A stretch of DNA of 10,464 nucleotides from Oscillospiraceae bacterium (lineage in GTDB: Bacteria > Bacillota > Clostridia > Oscillospirales > Ruminococcaceae), in NCBI GenBank assembly GCA_017848155.1, contig JAGAKC010000478.1, positions 1 to 10,464 of the forward strand, read 5' to 3'. A model generated the notes under the pieces. It was not told the origin of the DNA. It worked only from the letters and a program-made list of their open reading frames with translations, and did no database searches. The translations under genes were made by a program, and so were the position numbers. Below, piece by piece: positions 1 through 5,510 of this stretch (its first letter is position 1; each line of letters begins with the position of its first letter).

Positions 1-2
1 AA

Positions 3-53
3 AACAAGCAGGATGTCCAAATCAACGGACAAGCCTACGAAAGGAGGAGATGA
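3..53 (+). CDS. C-terminal end of an upstream gene (partial)
   Basis: An open frame enters from the left edge, gives 16 residues ending in AYERRR and stops at TGA 51-53. The stop lies inside the ribosome site region of the next gene (AAGGAGGAG at 41-49), a common arrangement for translationally coupled phage genes. Nothing can be said of its function from 16 residues. It is called a gene end because the other two forward frames fit worse: one stops at about 67 past a good ribosome site, and the other is the frame of the following gene. Confidence 0.45.
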   Translation, partial: NKQDVQINGQAYERRR

Positions 54-54
54 T

Positions 55-228
55 TTGTACCACATAATCTACATAAGTCCCGAGGACGGGAGGATACACG
101 GCGATACAGTTTCACGTGAGAAGCTCATTGAGCTGCTGCAGGGCGGTGCGGAGATCGACACACTCGCCCGTGTCAAGCCGGACAAGCCTTCGTGGCGCAG
201 CAGGTTTGCAAGGGCGGTGAGCCAATGA
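55..228 (+). CDS. Small hypothetical phage protein (57 aa), TTG start
   Basis: I do not recognise this 57-residue protein. It begins MYHIIYISPEDGRIHGD and ends basic (KPSWRSRFARAVSQ). The TTG at 55 is chosen because AAGGAGGAG (41-49) lies 5 nt upstream, an excellent ribosome site. An in-frame ATG at 13 has no properly spaced site and would overlap the upstream gene end. The stop overlaps the next start in an ATGA (225-228), so the two are probably translationally coupled. There are no membrane segments or Cys motifs. It sits in a string of small early genes of the sort that often encode host-takeover or anti-defence factors, but nothing in its own sequence shows such a role. Confidence 0.6.
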   Translation: MYHIIYISPEDGRIHGDTVSREKLIELLQGGAEIDTLARVKPDKPSWRSRFARAVSQ

Positions 229-626
229 TATTCGCAGAGGATTTCACACCCGAGGAGCGCAATGCGCTTGCACTGGGGATAATCAACGAGTGCGACAAGA
301 CGGACCTGCCGAAGCTTCCTATGGAGCACTGGGAGATATACGACATGTGGAAGCGTGCAAAACACCCTGATAAGCAGGTTGTTATACTCGCTGACATGAA
401 CGAGTGTGAGAATCGTGATATCGTCAGGATTTTGGGGGTCTACCGAAAGCACAGCGACCCACCGCTCCCGAGAGTAAAGAAGTCACAGCGTGCGGTCGGT
501 ATCGGCGAGAACACCAAACTAATGATATTAAAGGACTACCTCGGCGGTGATAAGATATCCTGCATCGCTAAGAGGTATCTGGTAGACCAGGCGCTGGTGT
601 GGCGTGTGATTGCAAGAATGATTTGA
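225..626 (+). CDS. Hypothetical protein with C-terminal HTH-like segment (133 aa)
   Basis: This is a 133-residue, mostly helical, charged protein. The start at ATG 225 follows AGGGCGGTGAG and overlaps the previous stop by 4 nt. An earlier in-frame ATG at 192 would lie inside the previous gene with no ribosome site. The N-terminal part (about 1-85) is acidic and Trp/Glu-rich and I do not recognise it. A basic linker (PRVKKSQR) leads to a C-terminal stretch of about 28 residues, GDKISCIAKRYLVDQALVWR onwards, whose spacing resembles a Hin/homeodomain-like helix-turn-helix (G-x-x-I-x-x-I-A-x-x-Y-x-V ... V-x-R-V-I). That suggests DNA binding, perhaps a regulator. The HTH call is by eye, and no family is claimed. 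Confidence 0.7.
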   Translation: MIFAEDFTPEERNALALGIINECDKTDLPKLPMEHWEIYDMWKRAKHPDKQVVILADMNECENRDIVRILGVYRKHSDPPLPRVKKSQRAVGIGENTKLMILKDYLGGDKISCIAKRYLVDQALVWRVIARMI

Positions 627-640
627 GAGGAGGTGATATA

Positions 641-856
641 ATGCGTGAGCCTGTATGCGCTACGATTGCATTTATAGCTTTTCTGGGCGCTGTCGGAGCT
701 GTCGGTGAATACGAGGTCGGCGGCGACTTCGTCCAGTGCGCCGTGAATGCGGTCGTGAGCTTTGCAGTGGCTGTTGCTGCTGCGATGATTGGAAATCTGC
801 CCGAGAAAAAGAAAAAAGCCGCCTCTGATGGCACAGAGAACGGCACAAAACAATAA
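641..856 (+). CDS. Small two-pass membrane protein (71 aa)
   Basis: The protein has 71 residues. Two hydrophobic stretches, about residues 5-22 (CATIAFIAFLGAVGAVG) and 30-51 (rich in Val and Ala), are separated by a short acidic turn (EYEVGGD) and followed by a lysine-rich polar tail (PEKKKK...). It is therefore probably a hairpin-type inner membrane protein with the basic tail in the cytoplasm. The ribosome site AGGAGGTGA (628-636) is a near-perfect anti-SD match and fixes ATG 641, so translation is probably strong. A holin is possible from topology alone, but the early-region location far from any lysin argues against it. A superinfection-exclusion or other membrane-acting early protein is an alternative. 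Its function is unknown. Confidence 0.65.
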   Translation: MREPVCATIAFIAFLGAVGAVGEYEVGGDFVQCAVNAVVSFAVAVAAAMIGNLPEKKKKAASDGTENGTKQ

Positions 857-868
857 TAGTTTATCACA

Positions 869-883
869 GTGGTATTGTACCAC
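869..883. promoter_or_regulatory. Perfect short inverted repeat, possible operator or hairpin
   Basis: GTGGTA (869-874), a TTG spacer and TACCAC (878-883) form a perfect 6-bp dyad. It lies in the only gap above 20 bp between genes in the first 10 kb. No T-run follows, so it is not a convincing terminator. An operator, or a short hairpin affecting the mRNA between the membrane-protein gene and the next gene, is possible. Confidence 0.35.
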
Positions 884-904
884 AGAAAGAGAGATTTGTC
901 AAGA

Positions 905-910
905 TATAAT
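905..910 (+). promoter_or_regulatory. TATAAT match overlapping a start codon (possible -10)
   Basis: A perfect -10 hexamer, TATAAT, lies at 905-910. No TTGACA-like hexamer is found 16-18 bp upstream and there is no extended TG. The hexamer overlaps the ATG at 909, so a promoter here would start mRNA inside the following coding region. It may be chance in an AT-rich gap. Confidence 0.2.
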
Positions 911-1277
911 GAGCAAAAGGATAACTGATATCGACGGGTTTAACTTAAAGTTTCACCCGGGCGAGCATCGTCCCGAGCTTGCATGTTCATTCTCAAAGCC
1001 GCTTTTTGGCGAGATATCAGCGCACGACCTTGACGATAAATACAACGTGGAGCTGATACGGAACATGGTAACACGGGATATGCGTGCACTACTGTGCGAC
1101 CGTGCATACGGTATGACTATCGGGGCATATGACCTGTTGCTGTTCTGGGACGATGACGGAAGGCTTCATGCCGTAGGCTCGGTGACAGTGCTTATGAGCA
1201 GTGCGGAGCTCCCCTGTCGTGCGGTCAGCTTCCCTTATCACGCTACATACATCAGCGGCGAAGAATACGGGAGGTGA
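909..1277 (+). CDS. Hypothetical protein (122 aa)
   Basis: This 122-residue protein is not recognised. It begins MSKRITDIDGFNLKFHPGEH, has a central helix-rich part, and then DLLLFWDDDGRLHAVGSVTV, which looks like a pair of beta strands around an acidic turn. The start at ATG 909 is the least secure in the window: the only purine-rich stretch upstream (AAAGAGAG, 887-894) is 14 nt away. The frame also stays open upstream to an ATG at 789, but that would overlap the membrane-protein gene by 68 nt without a ribosome site. A weak ribosome site combined with a dyad upstream suggests separate control of this gene. The stop is embedded in the ribosome site of the next gene (GGAGGTGACG). Confidence 0.6.
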   Translation: MSKRITDIDGFNLKFHPGEHRPELACSFSKPLFGEISAHDLDDKYNVELIRNMVTRDMRALLCDRAYGMTIGAYDLLLFWDDDGRLHAVGSVTVLMSSAELPCRAVSFPYHATYISGEEYGR

Positions 1278-1281
1278 CGAT

Positions 1282-1416
1282 ATGTGCGACTACGATGTGG
1301 AGTACGGCGATGAAGCCTGTGAGGATTGCGTATACAGGCGTATATGCGAGGAAGAAGAAAAGTTTTCGCAACTAGAGGACTATTACAGGGATCTTTATTA
1401 TGACGAGGAGGATTAA
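1282..1416 (+). CDS. Very acidic 44-aa Cys-containing protein
   Basis: A 44-residue protein with about a third of its residues Asp or Glu, and Cys at 2, 13, 16 and 22 (CEDC-x5-C), enough to bind one zinc. The C-terminal half is Glu/Tyr/Asp-rich (EEEEKFSQLEDYYRDLYYDEED). A GGAGGTGACG ribosome site (1270-1279) fixes ATG 1282, and the preceding stop lies within it. The strong negative charge recalls DNA-mimic proteins carried by phages, but that is speculation from composition alone. The next gene starts 6 nt after the stop. Confidence 0.6.
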   Translation: MCDYDVEYGDEACEDCVYRRICEEEEKFSQLEDYYRDLYYDEED

Positions 1417-1421
1417 GACCA

Positions 1422-1748
1422 ATGGCAGAGAATAAAAGCGTTGCGATATACAGGAGAGGCTTATCGCCTTACACGGTGATATTCCTGTGCGACGGAGAGC
1501 GTGCGGCAGCACGTAAATACACGAAGCGCTCGGCGCTGGTTGCGGATATCGTAGACCACATGCAGTGCGGAAAAACATCGCACGGCGAGGTCTATAACGG
1601 GGAATTCCACGGACTTCTTGCTGTGATAAGCAAGAGTATCGGCGGAATATCGTTCCAGTACAACACTGCATCAAATCCCGATGGTGTGAAACAGTTGTTT
1701 GCTGAGCTTGATGTGAGTAAGCTGATAGGAGTGACGGAAGATGCCTGA
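1422..1748 (+). CDS. Hypothetical protein (108 aa)
   Basis: This 108-residue protein is not recognised. It begins MAENKSVAIYRRGLSPYTVI, with alternating hydrophobic residues suggesting beta strands, followed by a basic helix (RAAARKYTKRSALVADIVDH) and a C-terminal stretch ending in LDVSKLIGVTEDA. The ribosome site is AGGAGG at 1405-1410, 11 nt before ATG 1422 and inside the previous gene end. It overlaps the PP-loop gene by 8 nt, so the two are probably co-translated. It has no membrane segments, and its single Cys pair is not arranged as a zinc site. Its immediate coupling to the PAPS-reductase-like gene makes a shared process possible, though this is not shown. Confidence 0.6.
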   Translation: MAENKSVAIYRRGLSPYTVIFLCDGERAAARKYTKRSALVADIVDHMQCGKTSHGEVYNGEFHGLLAVISKSIGGISFQYNTASNPDGVKQLFAELDVSKLIGVTEDA

Positions 1749-2781
1749 CGTCAGAAACAGAGAGATGCTTAAGCAAATGCAGGCGCTTCCGCTTGATATG
1801 AAAGTCAGGCTCACGCAAGACCGCATACGTGAATGGTATAATTACTGGGGGGGGCAGGTGTACATCAGTTTTTCTGGCGGCAAGGACAGCACTGTTCTTC
1901 TCGACATTGCCCGTAAGATGTACCCTGATATTGAAGCGGTGTTTGTCAACACGGGTCTCGAATATCCTGAAATAAGGCAATTTGTTATGGGATTCGAGAA
2001 TGTTACCATACTACAGCCCAAGAAATCCTTTTACGAGATACTGTCTGCATACGGTTATCCTATTGTCAGCAAAATGATTTCTCATAATGTAAGTATAGCA
2101 AAACGTAACCCAGACGGGATTGTTGCAAAAAAACTATTCAGCCAAACGAGCGGAATATATGCAATGTCAAAATGGAAAGGCTTGTTATCGGAAAGATACA
2201 ACGTTAGTGACCAATGCTGCGCTTATATCAAAAAGCAGCCTGCGGTTGAATATACCAAAAAATCGGGCAAAATGCCTGTAACAGCAGAAATGGCTTGTGA
2301 AAGCAAAAGCCGAGAAAAGCGTTGGTATGAAAGCGGATGTAACGCCTTTGATGTAAAACACGCAAAAAGTAAGCCGATGTCCTTTTGGACGGAACAAGAC
2401 GTTCTATTATACATCAAAACGAACAAACTTCCTATAGCTTCCGTATATGGCGAAGTCGTGTATGATGTCGAGGACCCACAGCAGGAACGGTTTGACGGTT
2501 ATGTAACACACAAATTAAAAACCACGGGTTGTCAAAGGACAGGGTGTACGTTTTGCGCTTTTGGCGCTCATCTTGAAAAAGATAGCAGATTCGTAAGGCT
2601 CGCAGACACTCACCCAAAACTGTATGAGTATTGCATAGGCGGCGGCGAATTTGATGAGAGCGGCACATGGAAGCCTAACAAAAAAGGATTGGGCATGGGC
2701 TATGTGTTCGACCGCCTGAATGAACTTTACGGCAAAGATGGCAAACCATTCATCAGATACAAAAAGGAGGGTGACAAATAG
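1741..2781 (+). CDS. PAPS reductase / DndC-like PP-loop protein (346 aa)
   Basis: This is a phage-type member of the phosphoadenosine phosphosulfate reductase family. The family uses a PP-loop to bind ATP or an adenylyl sulfate; DndC-type relatives act in DNA phosphorothioation. Visible motifs are the PP-loop SGGKDS (residues 45-50) and FVNTGLEYPE (about 68-77), QCCAYIKKQP (C159, C160), C186, C200, SKPMSFWTEQDVL, and a Cys cluster C264-x4-C269-x2-C272 in RTGCTFCAFGAH that fits Fe-S or zinc binding. ATG 1741 follows AGGAG at 1727-1731. Two oddities are an 8-G run (1847-1854) just before the PP-loop and an AT-rich middle (21 of 60 bases G+C at 2041-2100, against about half near the start). The family assignment is firm. 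The phage substrate is unknown: sulfur metabolism, nucleic-acid modification and anti-restriction are all possible. Confidence 0.88.
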   Translation: MPDVRNREMLKQMQALPLDMKVRLTQDRIREWYNYWGGQVYISFSGGKDSTVLLDIARKMYPDIEAVFVNTGLEYPEIRQFVMGFENVTILQPKKSFYEILSAYGYPIVSKMISHNVSIAKRNPDGIVAKKLFSQTSGIYAMSKWKGLLSERYNVSDQCCAYIKKQPAVEYTKKSGKMPVTAEMACESKSREKRWYESGCNAFDVKHAKSKPMSFWTEQDVLLYIKTNKLPIASVYGEVVYDVEDPQQERFDGYVTHKLKTTGCQRTGCTFCAFGAHLEKDSRFVRLADTHPKLYEYCIGGGEFDESGTWKPNKKGLGMGYVFDRLNELYGKDGKPFIRYKKEGDK

Positions 2782-3036
2782 ATGCCACTTGAAAGCGGAG
2801 TTAAGGGGTATGTCAAAGGCACGGCGACAGTGACCGTGAATTTCCCCATCGACAACAAAGGTAAAGAATACGTCCGCTGCGTGCACTGCCCTTATCTCTC
2901 GGCCAATAAGAAGGTATGCAGGCTCAACAGCGAGATCGTGGCGTTTCCCGACCAGTTTGTGGGTGATAAGTGCCCGCTCGTTATCGAAGAACCGAAACAT
3001 ATCCCCGAGGGTATGAGTGCTTTTGGGGAGGATTAA
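2782..3036 (+). CDS. Small Cys-cluster protein (84 aa), ERF-associated
   Basis: An 84-residue protein with an N-terminal beta-rich segment (KGTATVTVNFPIDNKGKEY) followed by a C33-x2-C36 ... C46 ... C64 cluster (VRCVHCPYL, VCRLN, KCPL), consistent with one structural metal site. I know the same pattern, valine-rich strands and then C-x2-CPY ... CxL ... VG-x2-CPL, as a recurrent unnamed protein beside recombination genes in Firmicutes phages. The ribosome site AAGGAGG (2764-2770) lies inside the end of the PP-loop gene, and ATG 2782 directly follows that gene's TAG. Its own stop overlaps the ERF ribosome site. A role as an accessory to annealing or replication is inferred from position only. 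Confidence 0.72.
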   Translation: MPLESGVKGYVKGTATVTVNFPIDNKGKEYVRCVHCPYLSANKKVCRLNSEIVAFPDQFVGDKCPLVIEEPKHIPEGMSAFGED

Positions 3037-3046
3037 GGAGAAAAAC

Positions 3047-3631
3047 ATGGCAAATGTATACGAAAAGCTGCTGGCAGTTCAGAGCGAGTTAAAAGCTCCG
3101 AAGTCGCAGTACAACTCATTCGGCAAATACAATTACCGCAGTGCGGAGGATATCGTCGAAGCGGCAAAGCCACTGTGCAAGGCTAACGGAATACTGCTTA
3201 CACTGTCGGATAGTGTGGAGCTGGTAGGCGCAAAGGCTTATATCAAAGCCACAGCAAGCGTTGTCGATGTGGCAGACCCCAACGGAAAGGTCGAGGTCAG
3301 CGCCTATGCGAGAGAGCCGCTTGATAAGAAAGGCATGGACGACAGCCAGATAACAGGCGCAGCCAGCTCCTACGCCAGAAAATATGCGCTCAACGGCTTA
3401 TTCGCCATAGACGACACAAAGGATGCAGACAGCGAAGCACCGCCCAAACCGCCTAAAGCACCGCAGAAACAGCCGCCTGCACAGCTTGATAAGGTGATGT
3501 GTCCGCAGTGCGGCAAGCAGATAGTATCACAGGCGGACAAAAACGGCAAGATGCGCACTCCGCAGGAAGTATTACAGATGTGCGGCGGAGTTTGCGTTGA
3601 GTGCATGAAGAAAAACAACCCCAAGACATAA
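3047..3631 (+). CDS. erf: ERF-family single-strand annealing protein with C-terminal zinc ribbon (194 aa)
   Basis: ERF proteins anneal complementary single strands for phage recombination and genome circularisation or repair. Family signatures are the N-terminal MANVYEKLLAVQSELKAPK, FGKYNYRSAEDIVEAAKPL (about 25-43) and the hallmark GAASSYARKYALNGLFAIDDTKDAD (about 108-132). A Pro/Lys-rich linker (PPKPPKAPQKQPPA) then leads to a Cys cluster, C152-x2-C155 ... C183-x2-C186 with an extra C179, that looks like a zinc ribbon. The ribosome site AAGGAG (3035-3040) sits 6 nt before ATG 3047; a longer in-frame start at 3017 would lie inside the previous gene. The SSB gene follows 17 nt later, the usual annealase-SSB pairing. 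The core call is strong; the zinc ribbon is inferred from spacing. Confidence 0.92.
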   Translation: MANVYEKLLAVQSELKAPKSQYNSFGKYNYRSAEDIVEAAKPLCKANGILLTLSDSVELVGAKAYIKATASVVDVADPNGKVEVSAYAREPLDKKGMDDSQITGAASSYARKYALNGLFAIDDTKDADSEAPPKPPKAPQKQPPAQLDKVMCPQCGKQIVSQADKNGKMRTPQEVLQMCGGVCVECMKKNNPKT

Positions 3632-3648
3632 GGAAGCGAGGATTTTAC

Positions 3649-4059
3649 ATGTTCAACAAAGTAATCATGATGGGTCGAATCGTAAACGACATCGAGCTTA
3701 AGACCACTCCTACAGGAGTAAATGTGGCTTCTTTCCGCATCGCCGTGGACAGACGCTTCCAGAAGCAGGGCGAGGAAAAGAAATCAGATTTTTTCAATGT
3801 CGTTGTGTGGCGACAGCAGGCAGAGTTTGTCAACAAATATTTCGGCAAAGGTCGCATGGTGATGATCGAGGGCGAATTCAACACATGTCCATATACCGAC
3901 AAGAACGGCAATCAGGCGACATGGTATGAGATAGTCGCAGACCGTGTCGGCTTCACGGGCGAGAAGTCACAGGGCAGCAATTCAGCTCCTGTTGGCGCGC
4001 CGCCTGTTCCGAGCGCAGAGCCTGCCTTTGAGGGCACGGATGATGATTATCCGTTTTGA
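3649..4059 (+). CDS. ssb: Single-stranded DNA-binding protein SSB (136 aa)
   Basis: This is a bacterial-type SSB that coats single-stranded DNA at forks and recombination intermediates. The OB-fold spans about residues 1-106, with MFNKVIMMGRIVNDIELKTT, VASFRIAVDRRF, KSDFFNVVVWRQQAEFVNKY and GRMVMIEGEF as the expected strand blocks. A short Gly/Pro/Ala-rich linker leads to the acidic tip DDDYPF (131-136), the conserved peptide that docks partner proteins. It is shorter than typical host SSBs because the linker is short. The ribosome site AGGAAGCGAGG (3631-3641) fixes ATG 3649. The intact acidic tip suggests it can recruit host or phage enzymes such as the ERF protein or replication factors. 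The call is secure. Confidence 0.96.
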   Translation: MFNKVIMMGRIVNDIELKTTPTGVNVASFRIAVDRRFQKQGEEKKSDFFNVVVWRQQAEFVNKYFGKGRMVMIEGEFNTCPYTDKNGNQATWYEIVADRVGFTGEKSQGSNSAPVGAPPVPSAEPAFEGTDDDYPF

Positions 4060-4075
4060 TGGGTGGTGAGAGGCA

Positions 4076-4435
4076 ATGAATGATAACGAAAGACTTGTCA
4101 CGATAATCGAAAAAGCGAGGAAGATGTATGCGGATGATTACACCGACCACACCGAAAATGAATATATTGCCGAAGCACTTCTGGATAGTGGCGTTATCCT
4201 GCCGCCTGTAAACGTCGGCGATACGGTTTACGAAATCTTCAAAAACCGTGATATACGACAAAGGAAAGTCACCGAAATCTTGATTGCGGACGATCGTTCA
4301 TTTGTTGTTGGCGGAGATATTTTCAGAGAAGAGAGATACCATTTTTCTTCTTTTGGAGATGTTGTATTCCGTTCCTTTGGCGCAGCTATGGCAGAACTTG
4401 AAAAGAAGAGAAGGCGGAAAGGCGGTGCGGAGTGA
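4076..4435 (+). CDS. Hypothetical protein with VGDTVY motif (119 aa)
   Basis: A 119-residue protein of unknown function. The N-terminal half is helical and acidic (NERLVTIIEKARKMYADDYTDH). A motif PVNVGDTVYEIF (about 44-55) follows, beginning a predicted beta-strand domain. The C-terminus is a basic helix, AELEKKRRRKGGAE. Small proteins built around an IxVGDTVY strand recur in Clostridia phages and mobile elements without an assigned function. ATG 4076 follows GGTGGTGAGAGG. Its TGA overlaps the GTG start of the ASCH gene (GTGA, 4432-4435). It sits inside the recombination block, between SSB and the ASCH protein. Confidence 0.7.
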   Translation: MNDNERLVTIIEKARKMYADDYTDHTENEYIAEALLDSGVILPPVNVGDTVYEIFKNRDIRQRKVTEILIADDRSFVVGGDIFREERYHFSSFGDVVFRSFGAAMAELEKKRRRKGGAE

Positions 4436-4965
4436 GCAAAGCAGTCATGATATCCATTCAGCCGAAATGGTGTGAGCTGATAGCGAGCGGAAAGAAAACC
4501 ATTGAGGTGAGAAAGACCAGGCCGAAACTTGAAACACCGTTTAAGTGCTACATATATTGCACGTTGGGAGATTGTGGCAAAGTGGATATAGGCAAGCGTG
4601 GGAACTGTTACAACGGCAAAGTCATAGGCGAGTTTGTGTGTGATTATATCACACCTTTTCGCCCAAGAGCTTTGGTATGCGATAGCGAAATGTGTAAATT
4701 AAGCCAAGTGCCTGTCGGAAAACTGGTTGAATATGCACCTGACAAACCTTTCCCCAACGACCATATATACGGCTGGCACATCTCCCACCTCGTTATATAC
4801 GACCGCCCGAAAGAGTTGAGCGAGTTCAAAAAGCACAATCGCAAATGTCATTATGAACATTTAGGACTTGCAACTCCGAAATGCAGCGAGTGCAGTGAGT
4901 GTCAGCTAGAAAGATCACCGCAGAGCTGGTGCTATGTAGAGGAGATGCGCAATGCCAACGATTGA
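4432..4965 (+). CDS. ASCH / PUA-like domain protein (177 aa)
   Basis: The N-terminus matches the ASCH fold, a PUA-like barrel linked to RNA binding or modified-nucleoside chemistry. Visible marks are VMISIQPKWCELIASGKKTI then EVRKTRPKL (residues 5-33), a strand PFKCYIYCT, KVIGEFVCDYI and HIYGWHISHLVIYDRPKELSEF (about 111-132), ending in SPQSWCYVEE, a tail typical of the phage version. Between them is an unusual Cys/His stretch, CHYEHLGLATPKCSECSEC (about 138-156), that could hold a metal. The start is GTG 4432, overlapping the previous stop by 4 nt; an ATG at 4447 (residue 6) would also keep the domain. It overlaps the ERCC4 gene by 14 nt. The family call is good. Whether it binds RNA, hydrolyses a modified base or blunts a host defence is not visible. 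Confidence 0.8.
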   Translation: MSKAVMISIQPKWCELIASGKKTIEVRKTRPKLETPFKCYIYCTLGDCGKVDIGKRGNCYNGKVIGEFVCDYITPFRPRALVCDSEMCKLSQVPVGKLVEYAPDKPFPNDHIYGWHISHLVIYDRPKELSEFKKHNRKCHYEHLGLATPKCSECSECQLERSPQSWCYVEEMRNAND

Positions 4966-5509
4966 CAAAAAGCATTTTATAAAATCCGTCGTTATCCTGT
5001 ACGACAGCCGTGAACAGAAGAACAAGCATATACTCGACTATCTTGCCGAGAAAGGCATACCGACAGAACAAAGGAAGCTCGACTACGGCGATTACAGCTT
5101 CACAGCGGACGGCAGGGACTTCTCCCTGTCCTGCGTGGTGGAGCGCAAGGCGAACGTGGACGAGCTGTATACCAACATCATGAGCGACCGCGGCAGGCTC
5201 GAAAAGGAGTTCTACGCGGCGGCTCAGCTTGCAAAGTCCTTTACACTGCTAGTTGAGGGCGTGGGCAACTGGGACGAGCTGAAAGCCTACAGCGTTCCAA
5301 ACTGGGCGATGCAGCGCAATCCCGAGCGCAAGGTAAAGGACATCGGCGCGCACGTCTACAGCACGCTGAGAGCATGGACGGCTCGCGACAGATACGGCGC
5401 GTCTGTGGAGTTCGTCAAGGATAAGGAGCAGACCGCGGCAAAGCTGCTGGAGCTGTTCTATTATTACTGGCGCAGCTATAAAGAGATGACAGGAGCGAGG
5501 AGGGAGTAG
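4952..5509 (+). CDS. ERCC4-family (XPF/Mus81-like) structure-specific nuclease (185 aa)
   Basis: ERCC4-domain nucleases cut branched DNA such as flaps and recombination joints. The catalytic signature is present: DSREQKNKHILDYL (18-31), LDYGDYSF (43-50) and ERKANVD (64-70), the canonical ERK-x3-D, with GRLEKEF following. Asp47 of GDY, Glu64, Arg65, Lys66 and Asp70 are the expected active-site residues. The protein is only the nuclease domain, with no helicase or helix-hairpin-helix tail visible. The ribosome site GAGGAG (4939-4944) is 7 nt before ATG 4952. Its place between ERF/SSB and the replication genes suggests it resolves intermediates made by the annealase. The stop is 1 nt before the next gene's TTG start. 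The family is confident; substrate preference is inferred. Confidence 0.92.
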   Translation: MPTIDKKHFIKSVVILYDSREQKNKHILDYLAEKGIPTEQRKLDYGDYSFTADGRDFSLSCVVERKANVDELYTNIMSDRGRLEKEFYAAAQLAKSFTLLVEGVGNWDELKAYSVPNWAMQRNPERKVKDIGAHVYSTLRAWTARDRYGASVEFVKDKEQTAAKLLELFYYYWRSYKEMTGARRE

Positions 5510-5510
5510 G

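Noticed and set aside
13..54. ATG 13 as the start of the first full gene
   Set aside because: It has no properly spaced ribosome site and overlaps the upstream gene end. The TTG at 55 has AAGGAGGAG at ideal distance.
641..856. Holin
   Set aside because: Two membrane segments and a basic tail fit by shape, but there is no lysin nearby and the gene sits in the early region, so only a membrane protein is claimed.
1372..1980. 202-codon open frame on the minus strand
   Set aside because: It covers three + strand genes with good ribosome sites, and its predicted peptide has no coherent features.
2515..3048. 177-codon open frame on the minus strand
   Set aside because: It is antisense to the well-supported PP-loop and Cys-cluster genes, with no start signal and no motifs.
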